Shown here: one piece after another, positions 42,416 to 51,705 of the stretch
Layout: every line of letters begins with the position of its first letter
Position numbering within the stretch: position 1 is the first letter of the stretch
Source: Urmitella timonensis
Lineage (GTDB): Bacteria; Actinomycetota; Actinomycetes; Actinomycetales; Actinomycetaceae
Reading direction: 5' to 3'
DNA: 64,000 nt
Assembly: GCA_900120415.1 (NCBI GenBank)
Contig: FQLW01000006.1
Coordinates: forward strand, 868,001-932,000
Notes under the pieces: model-generated
Told to the model about the DNA's origin: nothing
The model's database searches: none
The model's input: only the letters and a program-made list of their open reading frames with translations
Position numbers and translations under genes: made by a program

Positions 42416-42994
42416 ATGGCTGGAGAAACCCAGATAACGGTTGTTGGTAATCTGACTGCCGATCCGGAACTGCGCTACACTGCGCAGTCGGTTCCAGTGG
42501 CCTCATTTACCGTGGCCTCCACTCCCAGAACCTATAATCGCGCGTCCGGACAGTGGGAAGATGGTACCGCCATGTTTCTGCGTTGTTCCGCTTGGCGGGA
42601 AATGGCTGAAAATATCGCTGAATCTTTAACTAAAGGTATGCGGGTGATGGTTCACGGTCGCCTGCAACAACGCAATTGGGAACGTGATGGACAAAATCGT
42701 TCCTCAATAGAGATTCAAGTTGATGAAATCGGTCCGTCTTTACGCTACGCGCAAGCTCAAGTTACCCGGATTCCTCGTTCAGGTGGTGGATTTAATCAGG
42801 GTGGACAGAGCGGATATGGGCAAGTTTCTCCAGCTGGCAGTTTCAATCAAGGTGGCAGTTTTAATCAGGACATGAATCAGAATCTGGGAACGGGTTCTAT
42901 GGATATGGCACAGCCTGAGGCAGCCGGGGTTGATAACCCGTGGGCTACCCCTGTTACCGATGATAACGGCGACAATCAAGCGCCACCGTTTTAA
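42416..42994 (+). CDS. ssb: Single-stranded DNA-binding protein
   Basis: 192 aa. The OB-fold domain (1-115) begins [19 protein letters not shown] and includes [22 protein letters not shown] Gly/Gln/Asn/Ser-rich linker with FNQGG repeats (about 120-165) follows, and the acidic tip ends [11 protein letters not shown], the partner-binding tail. It protects and organises single-stranded DNA in replication and repair. 21 bases after rpsF, in the usual operon. Confidence 0.96.
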   Translation: MAGETQITVVGNLTADPELRYTAQSVPVASFTVASTPRTYNRASGQWEDGTAMFLRCSAWREMAENIAESLTKGMRVMVHGRLQQRNWERDGQNRSSIEIQVDEIGPSLRYAQAQVTRIPRSGGGFNQGGQSGYGQVSPAGSFNQGGSFNQDMNQNLGTGSMDMAQPEAAGVDNPWATPVTDDNGDNQAPPF

Positions 42995-43008
42995 ATATTT
43001 CAGGATTA

Positions 43009-43025
43009 GACCTACAAAGTAGGTC
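43009..43025 (+). promoter_or_regulatory. Intercistronic hairpin between ssb and rpsR
   Basis: GACCTAC-AAA-GTAGGTC, seven perfect base pairs, 20 bases before the rpsR start and just ahead of its ribosome site. Possibly an RNA processing, stability or attenuation element. Confidence 0.4.
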
Positions 43026-43044
43026 GCACCATTAAGGAGTAAAT

Positions 43045-43287
43045 ATGGCGAAGAAAGTTCTTCGCGTTAAGCCGATAAAGAAAAAGGCTAACCCGTTACG
43101 GAATATGCCGGTTGATAAAATCGACTATAAAGATACCCCTTTCCTCAGGAAATTTATTTCTGATCGGGGAAAGATTCGCTCCCGGCGAGTAACCGGAGTT
43201 AGTGTTCAGCAACAGCGCGCCATCGCTAAAGCAGTAAAGAATGCCCGCGAAATGGCGTTGCTTCCCTATACAAGTTCTGGTCGCTGA
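43045..43287 (+). CDS. rpsR: Ribosomal protein S18
   Basis: 80 aa with [19 protein letters not shown] and [29 protein letters not shown], canonical S18. It has no cysteines, so it is the zinc-independent form. AAGGAG precedes the ATG. Third gene of the operon. Confidence 0.97.
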   Translation: MAKKVLRVKPIKKKANPLRNMPVDKIDYKDTPFLRKFISDRGKIRSRRVTGVSVQQQRAIAKAVKNAREMALLPYTSSGR

Positions 43288-43304
43288 TAGGAGGGATTAT
43301 AGTC

Positions 43305-43766
43305 ATGGCAACAGCCAAAGTAATTTTAAATATGGATGTACCGGGGCTGGGTTCCTCCGGTGACGTAGTAACTGTAGCGCGTGGTTATGCCCGTAACTAT
43401 CTGGTACCTCGGAAAATGGCTCACCCTTGGACTAAGGGTGCTCAAAAGCAGATAGACGAAATGCTTCGGGCACGTAGGCGTCGGGAAATCTCGAATGTAG
43501 AGGACGCCCGCGCAGTTCGGGACGCAATCGAAGCTCACGATACCGTGGTAGTTTCCAAGCGAGCCGGTCATTCCGGTCGCCTGTTTGGAGCCGTATCCAC
43601 CCAGGATGTGGTGGCTGCGGTTAAAGAACAGATTGGGCAAACTATTGATCGGCGCAAAGTCATTATTGAAAAGCCGATTAAAGCAGTCGGTAAATATCAA
43701 ATACAAATCAATTTGCATGAAGATATTAGCGCCAAACTGTTTTTGAACGTTGAGGGATCAAAGTAA
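43305..43766 (+). CDS. rplI: Ribosomal protein L9
   Basis: 153 aa, full length. N-terminal domain VILNMDVPGLGSSGDVVTVA...GYARNYLVPRKMA, a connecting helix, and a C-terminal domain with GHSGRLFGAVSTQDVVAAV. Eighteen bases after rpsR. A strong terminator follows. Confidence 0.97.
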   Translation: MATAKVILNMDVPGLGSSGDVVTVARGYARNYLVPRKMAHPWTKGAQKQIDEMLRARRRREISNVEDARAVRDAIEAHDTVVVSKRAGHSGRLFGAVSTQDVVAAVKEQIGQTIDRRKVIIEKPIKAVGKYQIQINLHEDISAKLFLNVEGSK

Positions 43767-43802
43767 GTGGAAATCACTTAATAACTGATATCACTTAGCA
43801 TT

Positions 43803-43845
43803 AGGCGGGTGAGCCAGGTGAAAATCTGGTTCACCCGCCTTTTTG
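43803..43845 (+). terminator. Terminator of the rpsF-ssb-rpsR-rplI operon
   Basis: Fifteen-bp stem (43803-43817 with 43826-43840; one G-T pair) with core AGGCGGGTGA/TCACCCGCCT, followed by TTTTT. A textbook Rho-independent terminator. Confidence 0.9.
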
Positions 43846-43867
43846 TAAAATAGTACCTGTTCTATAC

Positions 43868-45178
43868 TCACATCCAAGCATCAGTACGGATACGTAGCCA
43901 AAGGGAAAGTGCCCTTCCTCCGATAAAGACCAGTCCATAAATAGCCCAAATCCCTACCAGAGAAATGACTCCTGCCGGAAGTAAACGAACCAACAAAATA
44001 CTCGGTAAATACAGAATAAAAACAACACCCATGGATAGCGCTAAATATTTACTATCATCGGCTCCAATCAGATAACCGTCATAAATATAGGTAAGTGCCG
44101 CTAAAGGTTGAAATAAACCGACAGTAACCAGACCAGCAGTGGTGATAGCTAAAACCCTACTATCAGAAGTAAAAAGTTGCGGTAACAAGGGAGAAGTCAA
44201 AATAAATAACCCTCCAATTACGCCTCCCAAGCCTAGCGCCCACCCATTCAACTTTTTAATCAAAGTCCGAATCTGACGCTGGTCGCCCTCACCAAGCGCC
44301 CTCGCTAAAAGAGATTGCGCTGCAATCGCTAAAGCATCCAGCCCAAAAGCCCCCAAAGTCCAGATAGTTTTTAGAATCTGGTAGCCCGCTAAAGTGACAG
44401 CTCCAAAAGCGGCTGCCTGCCAAGTGGTGACTACGATAGCGGCTTGCAGAAATAGCGAACGAAATACCAGTGGCATCCCGTGCAGACCAGAATGCAAAAT
44501 CAGCTTAAAACTAGGGCGCGCCGACACTCCCTCTAAATGCAGCTTTTTTACTATCACCATCCCCAGCCAACCTGTCATGATGAACTGACTAATCGCGGTG
44601 CCCGCCCCGGCACCGGCTATTCCTAGACCGCAAGGAAATATCAAGATAGTGGAAATAGGTACGTTAATCAGCGCGCCAGTGGTGGTGACAACTAGGGGAG
44701 TTCGAGTATCGAGAAGGGCGCGGAAAACGCCATTAGCAGCTAAAACTGAAAGCATAGCAACTAGACCGGGCGCGGAAACTAAAAGATAGGTGCGAGCGAA
44801 ACCTAAAACTTCTTCTTGCCCCTTAAAAACGCTAACAATTGGGGATGCGAAAACTATCAAGATGAGTGCCAGTATCGTTCCTAATGCAGCTCCTAGCCAT
44901 ATTCCCTGAATGCCTTTTCTAAGCCCCTCCTGGCTTTTACCAGCACCAATGGCGTGACCGGTGACCGCAGTGGTGGTGTAAGCCAAGAAAACACTCATCC
45001 CAACTATCAGGTTTAACACGGTTGAGCCGATAGCCAGTCCAGCCAATTCAAAAGTTCCTAGATGACCAATCAAAATAGAATCAGCCATAGTTAGTAGAGG
45101 TTCTGCAATCAGTGATCCTAGGGCGGGTAGCGCCAGCTGGAGAATACGGCGATTTATACTGTTTCCCACTTTATCCAC
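43868..45178 (-). CDS. MATE-family multidrug/cation efflux protein
   Basis: 436 aa with twelve hydrophobic helices in two six-helix halves. It starts INRRILQLALPALGSLIAEPLLTMADSILIGHLG, in which the Pro-Glu-Pro run and MADSxxIGHLG are family marks; GYQILKTIWTLGAFGLDALAIAAQ opens the equivalent part of the second half. Na+- or H+-coupled export, possibly DinF-like. The GTG start codon overlaps a near-consensus DnaA box (45171-45179). Convergent with rplI, divergent from dnaB. Confidence 0.93.
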   Translation of the reverse strand: MDKVGNSINRRILQLALPALGSLIAEPLLTMADSILIGHLGTFELAGLAIGSTVLNLIVGMSVFLAYTTTAVTGHAIGAGKSQEGLRKGIQGIWLGAALGTILALILIVFASPIVSVFKGQEEVLGFARTYLLVSAPGLVAMLSVLAANGVFRALLDTRTPLVVTTTGALINVPISTILIFPCGLGIAGAGAGTAISQFIMTGWLGMVIVKKLHLEGVSARPSFKLILHSGLHGMPLVFRSLFLQAAIVVTTWQAAAFGAVTLAGYQILKTIWTLGAFGLDALAIAAQSLLARALGEGDQRQIRTLIKKLNGWALGLGGVIGGLFILTSPLLPQLFTSDSRVLAITTAGLVTVGLFQPLAALTYIYDGYLIGADDSKYLALSMGVVFILYLPSILLVRLLPAGVISLVGIWAIYGLVFIGGRALSLWLRIRTDAWM

Positions 45179-45322
45179 TAATCTAGCCTCCAGTTTCTAT
45201 CCACAATTTGTGAATAACCCTGTTAGTAGTTTCCCAGTTTGTAAGCTGTTTATAAACTCTGCATCATTTACTGCCCACAATAACTTAGCTAGTTTCCACA
45301 GGTTTTTAACAGTTTATCCACC
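45171..45322. promoter_or_regulatory. Cluster of near-consensus DnaA boxes upstream of dnaB
   Basis: Within about 150 bases: TTATCCACT (45171-45179), CTATCCACA (45197-45205), TTATTCACA on the minus strand (45209-45217) and TTATCCACC (45314-45322), each one mismatch from TTATCCACA, plus TTTCCACA (45293-45300). The surrounding sequence is AT-rich. This is a denser cluster of good boxes than either flank of dnaA. Confidence 0.65.
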
Positions 45323-45424
45323 CTAATTTGCAAGTTTTTAACAAGTTAATTTCTAAAGCTAGTAGCGGTATATGAAAGAATTAAAGAGTTTCAAATTCCT
45401 AATAGGAGGAATCAGGAGGTATCG

Positions 45425-46750
45425 GTGACAGAATTTGATCGCACCCCTCCCCAAGACATTGTCGCTGAACAATCAGTTTTGGGAGCTATGATGCTCTCTA
45501 AAGATGCTATCGCTGACGTGACGATGATTATTAGAGGGGAGGACTACTATAGACCGGTTCACCAAACCATCCATGAAGTTATCCTGAGCCTTTTTGGACG
45601 CGGCGAACCTGTAGATGCTGTCACTGTAGCTGGCGAACTTAAACGTCACGGCGACCTAGAGAGAATCGGAGGCGCCCCCTATCTACATCAACTTATCTCC
45701 GGGGTTCCCACCGCGGCGAACGCTGGATTTTATGCTCGGATTGTCCGCGAGAGGGCGCAGCTGCGATCCTTGGTACAAGCGGGAACTCGGGTCGTTCAGC
45801 TTGGATACGCTGATGATGGCGGAGATGTTGATGAGCTTATCAATCAGGCGCAAAGCGAAATCTATGCGGTCAGTGAGCGTGGAAATGCCGAAGACTATCG
45901 CCAAATTGGTGATTTTTTAGATGAGACCGTTAAAGAACTGCAAGAACTGGAGAAAAACGGGGGAATGGCTTCCGGTATTCCCACCGGTTTTTACCAGCTA
46001 GATAATCTCACTCACGGTCTACATCCGGGGCAATTGGTGATTGTAGCTGCGCGTCCGGCTATGGGTAAATCAACTTTAGCTCTCGACTTTTGCAGAAATG
46101 CTGCTATCCATAACCAAATGACCGCGGTGATTTTCAGTCTAGAAATGGATGGGGTAGAAATTTCGCGACGCATGATTTCGGCAGAATCTGGGGTGTCCAT
46201 GTCCCGGATGAGCTCTGGTGATTTAGAGGACGCTGACTGGACTAAAATAGCGCAGGTACTATCAAGGTGTTCCCAAGCACCCCTATATATTGACGATTCC
46301 CCTAATATGACCATGCCGGAAATTCGTTCAAAATGTAGGCGACTTAAACAACAAAACGATCTAAAGCTGGTAGTAGTAGATTACCTTCAGCTAATGAGTT
46401 CCGGGAAAAGGGTCGAATCCCGCCAACAAGAAGTTGCCGAGTTTTCCCGCTCTCTAAAACTACTGGCTAAAGAACTCGATATTCCGGTGGTGGCAGTTGC
46501 CCAGCTAAACCGTGGCCCTGAACAGCGAATTGAACATAAACCAATGCTTGCTGACCTGCGTGAATCTGGTTCACTGGAGCAGGATGCGGATGTGGTTATG
46601 CTGCTAAATCGCCCCGAGGTCTATAACCAAGAAGATCGCCCCGGCGAGGCAGATGTAATCGTTGCCAAGCATCGTAACGGCCCTACCGCCACTATCCCCT
46701 TAACCTTCCTAGGACGCCTGTCTAAGTTTGGTAATCCTGCCCGCGAATAA
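45425..46750 (+). CDS. dnaB: Replicative DNA helicase DnaB
   Basis: 441 aa, no intein. The N-terminal domain begins PPQDIVAEQSVLGAMMLS. The RecA-like domain begins at about residue 180 with PTGFYQLDNLTHGLHPGQLV, Walker A ARPAMGKSTLA (about 212), Walker B LVVVDYLQLM (about 318), and ends with LRESGSLEQDADVVMLL...KHRNGPTATIPLTF. Hexameric 5'-3' helicase at the fork. The GTG start is backed by AGGAGGT. A DnaA-box cluster lies 100-250 bases upstream. Confidence 0.97.
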   Translation: MTEFDRTPPQDIVAEQSVLGAMMLSKDAIADVTMIIRGEDYYRPVHQTIHEVILSLFGRGEPVDAVTVAGELKRHGDLERIGGAPYLHQLISGVPTAANAGFYARIVRERAQLRSLVQAGTRVVQLGYADDGGDVDELINQAQSEIYAVSERGNAEDYRQIGDFLDETVKELQELEKNGGMASGIPTGFYQLDNLTHGLHPGQLVIVAARPAMGKSTLALDFCRNAAIHNQMTAVIFSLEMDGVEISRRMISAESGVSMSRMSSGDLEDADWTKIAQVLSRCSQAPLYIDDSPNMTMPEIRSKCRRLKQQNDLKLVVVDYLQLMSSGKRVESRQQEVAEFSRSLKLLAKELDIPVVAVAQLNRGPEQRIEHKPMLADLRESGSLEQDADVVMLLNRPEVYNQEDRPGEADVIVAKHRNGPTATIPLTFLGRLSKFGNPARE

Positions 46751-46811
46751 CTTGATCTGGTAGGGGTAGCATCAGATTCAGTAACTGTCACCGTAAACGG
46801 TGAAGTAAAAG

Positions 46812-49427
46812 CTAGTGAGCCTTCCCCGCGTCCTCTTTAAGATGCAGTGATTCTTGGTGGTGATTGCTGTTTCCCGGCAGAGGTAGGCGTGAATGTAAAG
46901 ATTTAAGCCATTTTGGAGACCACCAATTTGCTTGTCCGCAAATCATCATGACTGCGGGAACTAGCCCCATACGTACCAGGGTAGCATCTAGGGCGACTGC
47001 GACCGCCAAAGTGAAACCAATCTGTTTAATAGCTTGAATACCTCCGGTAGTAAAACCTAGGAATACGACCAGCAGAATTAAAGCTGCGGAAGTAATCGTA
47101 GAAGCCGAATGGGTAAGTCCCTCTCGAACCGCGCGTTTATTATCACCAGTTTCATCCCAGATTTCTTTAACCCGAGAAACAAGGAACATTTCATAATCCA
47201 TTGACAAGCCAAAACCGAAACAGAACACGATTGCTACTACATAAGATTCCACTGCTCCCAGGGAAGTGAACCCGAGAAACTTTTCCCCATGTCCATATTG
47301 GAAAACCCAAACCGCTATCCCTAAGGACGACATTAACGAAACCGTGTTTAACACCAAGGCTTGCAGGGGAAGCAATAGCGCTCCGGTCATTAGGAACAAC
47401 ATTAAATAGGTAGTGAGGGCGACGGTAATAAAAACATAGGGAGCATATTCAAATAAGGCTTGCTGGAAATCTGTTTGCAGCGCAGCCTCACCGGTAACCC
47501 AGGTTTCAAACGGAGCCGGTAAATCCCTTATCGCTCGCATAACCCGTTTAACTTCCACGGCAAAAGCATCTTTTTCTTTAGTATAAATATCGACAGAAGC
47601 ATAACGCTGACCAGCAATATTCAACTCTTCCGCGGGACGGATTCGCTCAACATGAGAAAGTGGTTTCACTTTCTTATCCGCCCAATCTTGCAGACGAACA
47701 GAATCAGTTTTCGCTACCACCCGAATTTGCGGGTTAGCAGAATCCGGGAAACGTTCCCACATATCCCATAACGCCCCAATTTGAGGTATCGAACGAGGCA
47801 TAGATTCTACTGCGGATGAACGCATCTGCATATGGTAAAGCGGAATCGACATCACCACTAAAACTATGGTTACCGCTACCAAAACCGGCCAGGGGCGACG
47901 GGTAACGAAAGTCGATACCGAGCGGAAAAGTGGGGAAGGGTCGTCCTCTGAACGTTTATTTTGGCGACGTAAAATATGCTGACGAAACCAGTTCACCCAG
48001 TTAGCGATATTCGAGGGCGAAGCAAGAGCCGGTCCGAAAAGCATCATTAGTGCTGGTAGTAGCGTCATGTTAGCGAGCATTGCCAAAAGAGTGACTGCCA
48101 CCCCGCCAATGCCCATTAACCGCAATAGGGGGAGCGGAAATATGCAAAGCCCCAAAATTGCCATAGAGACAATGAGGGCGGAAAAGAAAACTGTTGCCCC
48201 CGCAGTATCCATGGTTTTATCTAAAGCTTGCATATAGGGTTCACGAGCTTTTAAAAGCTCTACCCGGTAGCGCCTACGTGAAAGGATTGGGCTGATGCCA
48301 TTGCCACCTGGATGCGAACCAATCAATAGTTGAACTGGGCGCGGATAAAAAATAAAAGTGTCTCCCTGTCCATAAATACCGCGTTTATGCAGTTCCAGGC
48401 GGTAGCGAGACACTATTAGTAGACCGTAGTCAATCGAAAGCCCCAGCCCCAAGAAAGAAACAATGTTTACCACGAAAGATTCCACAGTTACAAGATAGGT
48501 AAGCAGCAAAATCAATATCAAGGTAATCCCGATAGCTGCTCCCGCACCGATTAGTGGCATTAAAGCCGCGAACATCCCCCCAAAAACTATCGCCATGATA
48601 ATCAGTGAAATCGGAATCGAGATTCCTTCCCCGCGAATCATATCCGCTTTAACTTGCCCATTGGCGGCTTCTTGCAGACCGATATTATCTACGATATTCA
48701 CGCTGACATCGAGTGAAGAAGTTGCGAAATAGTCAGGTAAGCTATCTAAAATCTCGGCAACTTGCTTGCGAGCGCTGGAATCAACCTGACCGTATCCCTG
48801 CGCTTCTAGCTGCACGTTTATTAGAAAAGTCGTTTCGTCCTTAGCAATCATCTGCCTCAGTTCACTGCGGTTAATAGTGTCCCAAACTGGCGGCAGGTGT
48901 GCCTGGAATTCCTTTTTTACCTGAGCTTGCGCAATTTGTTTGGCTCTTTCGATTTGTGAACTGCTAGCTTGCCGAGCTTTCGCGGTTTCTTCAGCTTTTT
49001 TAAGCGCAATACTCAATGCCTGGTTTAGGGCGTTGTTTTTGGCTTCCTCTGCTTTTTTGCCGGCAGGTAGCTGGGGGTCAAATGCGATAAATGGATCAAA
49101 AATTCCCTTAACTTTTTTGACTTTTAACAAGTCCGAATGGATTGGGCGCAGGGTTTTCGCTACTTGCTCAGCATTTTTTTGCAGGTCTTTAACTTTTACT
49201 ACCGCGGTTAGGGGATAAGTATCTGCGTGTGCCTGCTCGTATAGCTTTTTTCCTATAGCTGATGGTGAGGACGGGTTTGAGGGTTGGGGAGTGACTAAAC
49301 GTTCAAATAGGGGCTGGTCACCAAGACCGGAAAATACCGCAAGTAAAGAGATTACTACTGAAAGCAGCCAGATTGTTACGACAAAGCCAGGGTGTTTTCC
49401 CCACCAAAATTGCTTCATCGTCTTCAT
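46812..49427 (-). CDS. MMPL-family (RND) transporter
   Basis: 871 aa. Membrane helix 1 at about 12-32, a large exported loop rich in Lys/Ala/Gln, then two blocks of five to six helices. GLGLSIDYGLLIVSRYRLE (about 327) and CFGFGLSMDYEMFLVSRVKEIW (about 735) are the duplicated MMPL proton-relay motifs. Family members export lipids or hydrophobic compounds in actinobacteria. Mycolic-acid genes are not visible, so a drug or lipid role is open. It may be cotranscribed with the upstream TPR gene (164-base gap). Confidence 0.92.
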   Translation of the reverse strand: MKTMKQFWWGKHPGFVVTIWLLSVVISLLAVFSGLGDQPLFERLVTPQPSNPSSPSAIGKKLYEQAHADTYPLTAVVKVKDLQKNAEQVAKTLRPIHSDLLKVKKVKGIFDPFIAFDPQLPAGKKAEEAKNNALNQALSIALKKAEETAKARQASSSQIERAKQIAQAQVKKEFQAHLPPVWDTINRSELRQMIAKDETTFLINVQLEAQGYGQVDSSARKQVAEILDSLPDYFATSSLDVSVNIVDNIGLQEAANGQVKADMIRGEGISIPISLIIMAIVFGGMFAALMPLIGAGAAIGITLILILLLTYLVTVESFVVNIVSFLGLGLSIDYGLLIVSRYRLELHKRGIYGQGDTFIFYPRPVQLLIGSHPGGNGISPILSRRRYRVELLKAREPYMQALDKTMDTAGATVFFSALIVSMAILGLCIFPLPLLRLMGIGGVAVTLLAMLANMTLLPALMMLFGPALASPSNIANWVNWFRQHILRRQNKRSEDDPSPLFRSVSTFVTRRPWPVLVAVTIVLVVMSIPLYHMQMRSSAVESMPRSIPQIGALWDMWERFPDSANPQIRVVAKTDSVRLQDWADKKVKPLSHVERIRPAEELNIAGQRYASVDIYTKEKDAFAVEVKRVMRAIRDLPAPFETWVTGEAALQTDFQQALFEYAPYVFITVALTTYLMLFLMTGALLLPLQALVLNTVSLMSSLGIAVWVFQYGHGEKFLGFTSLGAVESYVVAIVFCFGFGLSMDYEMFLVSRVKEIWDETGDNKRAVREGLTHSASTITSAALILLVVFLGFTTGGIQAIKQIGFTLAVAVALDATLVRMGLVPAVMMICGQANWWSPKWLKSLHSRLPLPGNSNHHQESLHLKEDAGKAH

Positions 49428-49591
49428 AGTTCAATTGTGAGCCTTTGTAGGCTTTGGTGCAGCAGAATCGGGAGTAGATTTAAAACAATTGAGAACCAGA
49501 TTTTGTCCAAATTTCCCCTGCCTGTTTGGCAAGGAGATTATCGCAGTAGACGGGCGTTTCTAGCGCACTCGCGTGACTTGATGAGACCCAA

Positions 49592-50803
49592 TTAGCTTTG
49601 CGCGTCCTCATCAGCTAAAAAATCCTCAAACCAGAGGGGGTGAGGTATTAGGAAATCATCTCCTGCCTGTTTTTGAATTTGCGTGAGCAGTTCATCGCTA
49701 TCGGTGCCTAGCTGGTGTAATTGGGAAGCAACTTTAGCGCTGCCGGGAGCTATTTCCGCTGCTTTCCAGTATTTTTGCCGTTCTTTCAAGGCTGCCTGAT
49801 TGCAGTAAACAAGCAGTTCAGCAGCCTTTTCTAGGGAAGAGCTTGGTTTGGATTCCGGCAGGGATTTAAAGCGGGTTAAAGCCAGATTGTAGTTTACCTG
49901 GCAGCCCGCCAATACTGCCTGGGGTTCAGTCATTTTTGCTTCTAGAATGAACGGCATTTTCTTGCTAGCGTGAGATAAATATATAGTGGCATTTTGCAGG
50001 TCGCCGGCGTTTAGATAGGTGGTTCCCAGGTTGTAGTTCACCAGCCACCTATCGGCTAGTAGACGGGAGTCGGCTTGGCGTAGACGCAAATCTTGCGCCA
50101 AGGAATGATTTCCCTGCCGGTCTGCGCGTACCGCCTGTTGCTCTCGTGCCCAACTGTGGGTTTGTAGCCCCGAAACAACCAGCAGGCAGAGCACGGTTAA
50201 AGTCACGGGCACTATCCAAAACCGAGATCTGCGAGGAGGCTTGATTACCAAATCCTGACGAGTATTTAAAGCGTGGGCGTGGAGTTGGCTGCGATAGCTA
50301 ATCTGGGCGAGCACGGCCGTTAGCGTGGCAGTGTCGCTGGGAGAAACCTGGGCGCGTCCTCCCCTGGGAGTTTGTCCGGGGTCAGGCAGCGCCGAAACCA
50401 GGGTAGCCAGCTCTGGCCAGTCAGTAGCCAGTAGTTGTTGCGGGTGATAGTTACCCCAACCGGCGGTGCGGTAATACTGCTGAGAGAGATTTATTAGGAT
50501 TTTTGCGAGGACGCGGCGTCGCTCTGTAGAGTCTAAGACGCTATAGCAAGGATCGGTGACTAGAATCAAAATCCGCTGGCGGTAGGTTTCTAGGAGCTGG
50601 CGGAGGTTCTCTTGCCGGCGGGCATTAAAGGTTAAAATTGGTAGGCGCGAGGCGCTTTGGTAGAAAACAACTGTCCACACTATTAGCAGTACTGCCACTA
50701 TAAGTAGCGCTAAAGAACCTATTAGTGCAATGACCGAGTGCTCCATCAAAGGCTGGATAGGTAAGCTCGGTAATGAGTCTAAGAGCGGCACTTTCCCATT
50801 CAT
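49592..50803 (-). CDS. Membrane protein with TPR-like repeats, function unknown
   Basis: 403 aa. Two membrane helices, about 25-48 (ALIGSLALLIVAVLLIVWTV) and about 197-215 (RFWIVPVTLTVLCLLVVSG), flank a domain of about 150 residues that probably faces the cytoplasm. After helix 2 come tetratricopeptide-like helical pairs (DRWLVNYNLGTTYLNAGDLQ; CQVNYNLALTRF). The layout recalls the TPR member of BatA-type/MoxR clusters, but no MoxR or vWA gene adjoins it, so the link is only a suggestion. No good ribosome site precedes ATG 50803, and an ATG at 50746 is an alternative start. Confidence 0.7.
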   Translation of the reverse strand: MNGKVPLLDSLPSLPIQPLMEHSVIALIGSLALLIVAVLLIVWTVVFYQSASRLPILTFNARRQENLRQLLETYRQRILILVTDPCYSVLDSTERRRVLAKILINLSQQYYRTAGWGNYHPQQLLATDWPELATLVSALPDPGQTPRGGRAQVSPSDTATLTAVLAQISYRSQLHAHALNTRQDLVIKPPRRSRFWIVPVTLTVLCLLVVSGLQTHSWAREQQAVRADRQGNHSLAQDLRLRQADSRLLADRWLVNYNLGTTYLNAGDLQNATIYLSHASKKMPFILEAKMTEPQAVLAGCQVNYNLALTRFKSLPESKPSSSLEKAAELLVYCNQAALKERQKYWKAAEIAPGSAKVASQLHQLGTDSDELLTQIQKQAGDDFLIPHPLWFEDFLADEDAQS

Positions 50804-51218
50804 TTAGCTGCCAGTAGGAGGTTGAGGAGGTGTAGACCGGGTACTTCCCCTTGGGTAGGAGTTGTAAGGAATCGTCATTTTGTCTCCCGGTGGGTATGGT
50901 AAATGCTTGTCTTGACTATATTTTTAGCTCCAGCTCGATTAAGTCTAGAATTATCAAAGAATTCAGGCAATATCTTTTCAAGCATAGATGCCGGTGACAG
51001 GGTTAATTATGATTATTTATTCCCGGATTGAAACCGCCACTGCGCAGGAAATATGGTTATTAGCTAGCTAATCTGATTTTAAAATACAGACTATTCAGGT
51101 AGTTACTTTTATCGCCAGACAGCAAAAACTAATCCTTGGTACTCCAGTAGTTCCTCCTCCTATCTATCGCGGTTAATCTACAATTGCTAACGGAAAGGAA
51201 ATACAGGGAGGTATCACC
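50804..51218. other. Divergent intergenic region, no gene seen
   Basis: 415 bases between the TPR gene (minus) and the small hypothetical gene (plus). AT-rich in the middle. I see no ORF with coding character, no RNA gene and no clear operator. Several AGGAGG-like runs occur near 50811-50830 and 51150 but are not placed before start codons. Confidence 0.4.
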
Positions 51219-51620
51219 ATGACACAGCTTGAACGCCCAATCCCCAGTGACCATGAGCTGGAAGCGCTGCTTGCTGATACTCGCGCCCTGCTAGCTGAAA
51301 AAGCTCGCTGGGAAGATGGGCAGGTAAATCGAGATTTAGATGTGTTGATGCACAGAGTACGGGGAGTAAAACGAGGCAGCTATTCCCAGGTGTTAAGGGA
51401 GCGTGCTCAGTTGTGGAAACAGCGGAAATCTAAGGAAGCTATCGAAGGGAATAATCGGACTGAGTCCCCTCAATCTGTTTCGGTTTTGCCTCCTTGGATA
51501 GGAGAAGAAGATTGCCCTGACCAGTTCGCCGACCAGTTAGCGCGTGTAGAAGCGCAAATCAGTCAGTCAGAATCCGCAAACCAGATTGGCAGTTATGAGG
51601 ACGAGCCCAACGCAGATTAA
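51219..51620 (+). CDS. Small hypothetical protein upstream of csrA
   Basis: 133 aa, acidic and polar, no signal peptide or membrane helix. The N-terminal half is predicted helical (HELEALLADTRALLAEKARW; LRERAQLWKQRKSKEAIEG); the C-terminal half is likely disordered and ends DEDEPNAD-like acidic sequence. GGGAGGT precedes the ATG. It lies 75 bases before csrA on the same strand and may be cotranscribed. Not recognised; a role with CsrA (for example as an antagonist) is speculation only. Confidence 0.6.
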   Translation: MTQLERPIPSDHELEALLADTRALLAEKARWEDGQVNRDLDVLMHRVRGVKRGSYSQVLRERAQLWKQRKSKEAIEGNNRTESPQSVSVLPPWIGEEDCPDQFADQLARVEAQISQSESANQIGSYEDEPNAD

Positions 51621-51677
51621 ATGATATAGGCGCAGTTAATCAGGTAATTCGCTTCGGATAGCAGTTTGTAATAGTCA

Positions 51678-51705
51678 TTTAGGAGGAAAGCAAGGATGCT
51701 AGTGC
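51678..51705 (+). promoter_or_regulatory. CsrA-like binding sites over the csrA ribosome site and start
   Basis: The leader reads AGGAGGAAAGCAAGGATGCT across the start codon. It has GGA cores at the ribosome site and again at CAAGGATG, which matches most of the known CsrA consensus (ACARGGAUGU). Two GGA sites at this spacing suggest that CsrA represses its own translation. Confidence 0.45.

Noticed and set aside
45425-46750. Intein in dnaB
   Set aside because: The Walker A region and downstream motifs are contiguous and the length (441 aa) is normal.
49592-50803. Assignment as a Bat aerotolerance operon member
   Set aside because: The TPR-plus-helix layout fits loosely, but neither MoxR ATPase nor vWA genes adjoin it.
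50804-51218. Riboswitch or small RNA in the gap before the csrA-side genes
   Set aside because: No strong pairing or recognisable aptamer pattern could be found by eye.
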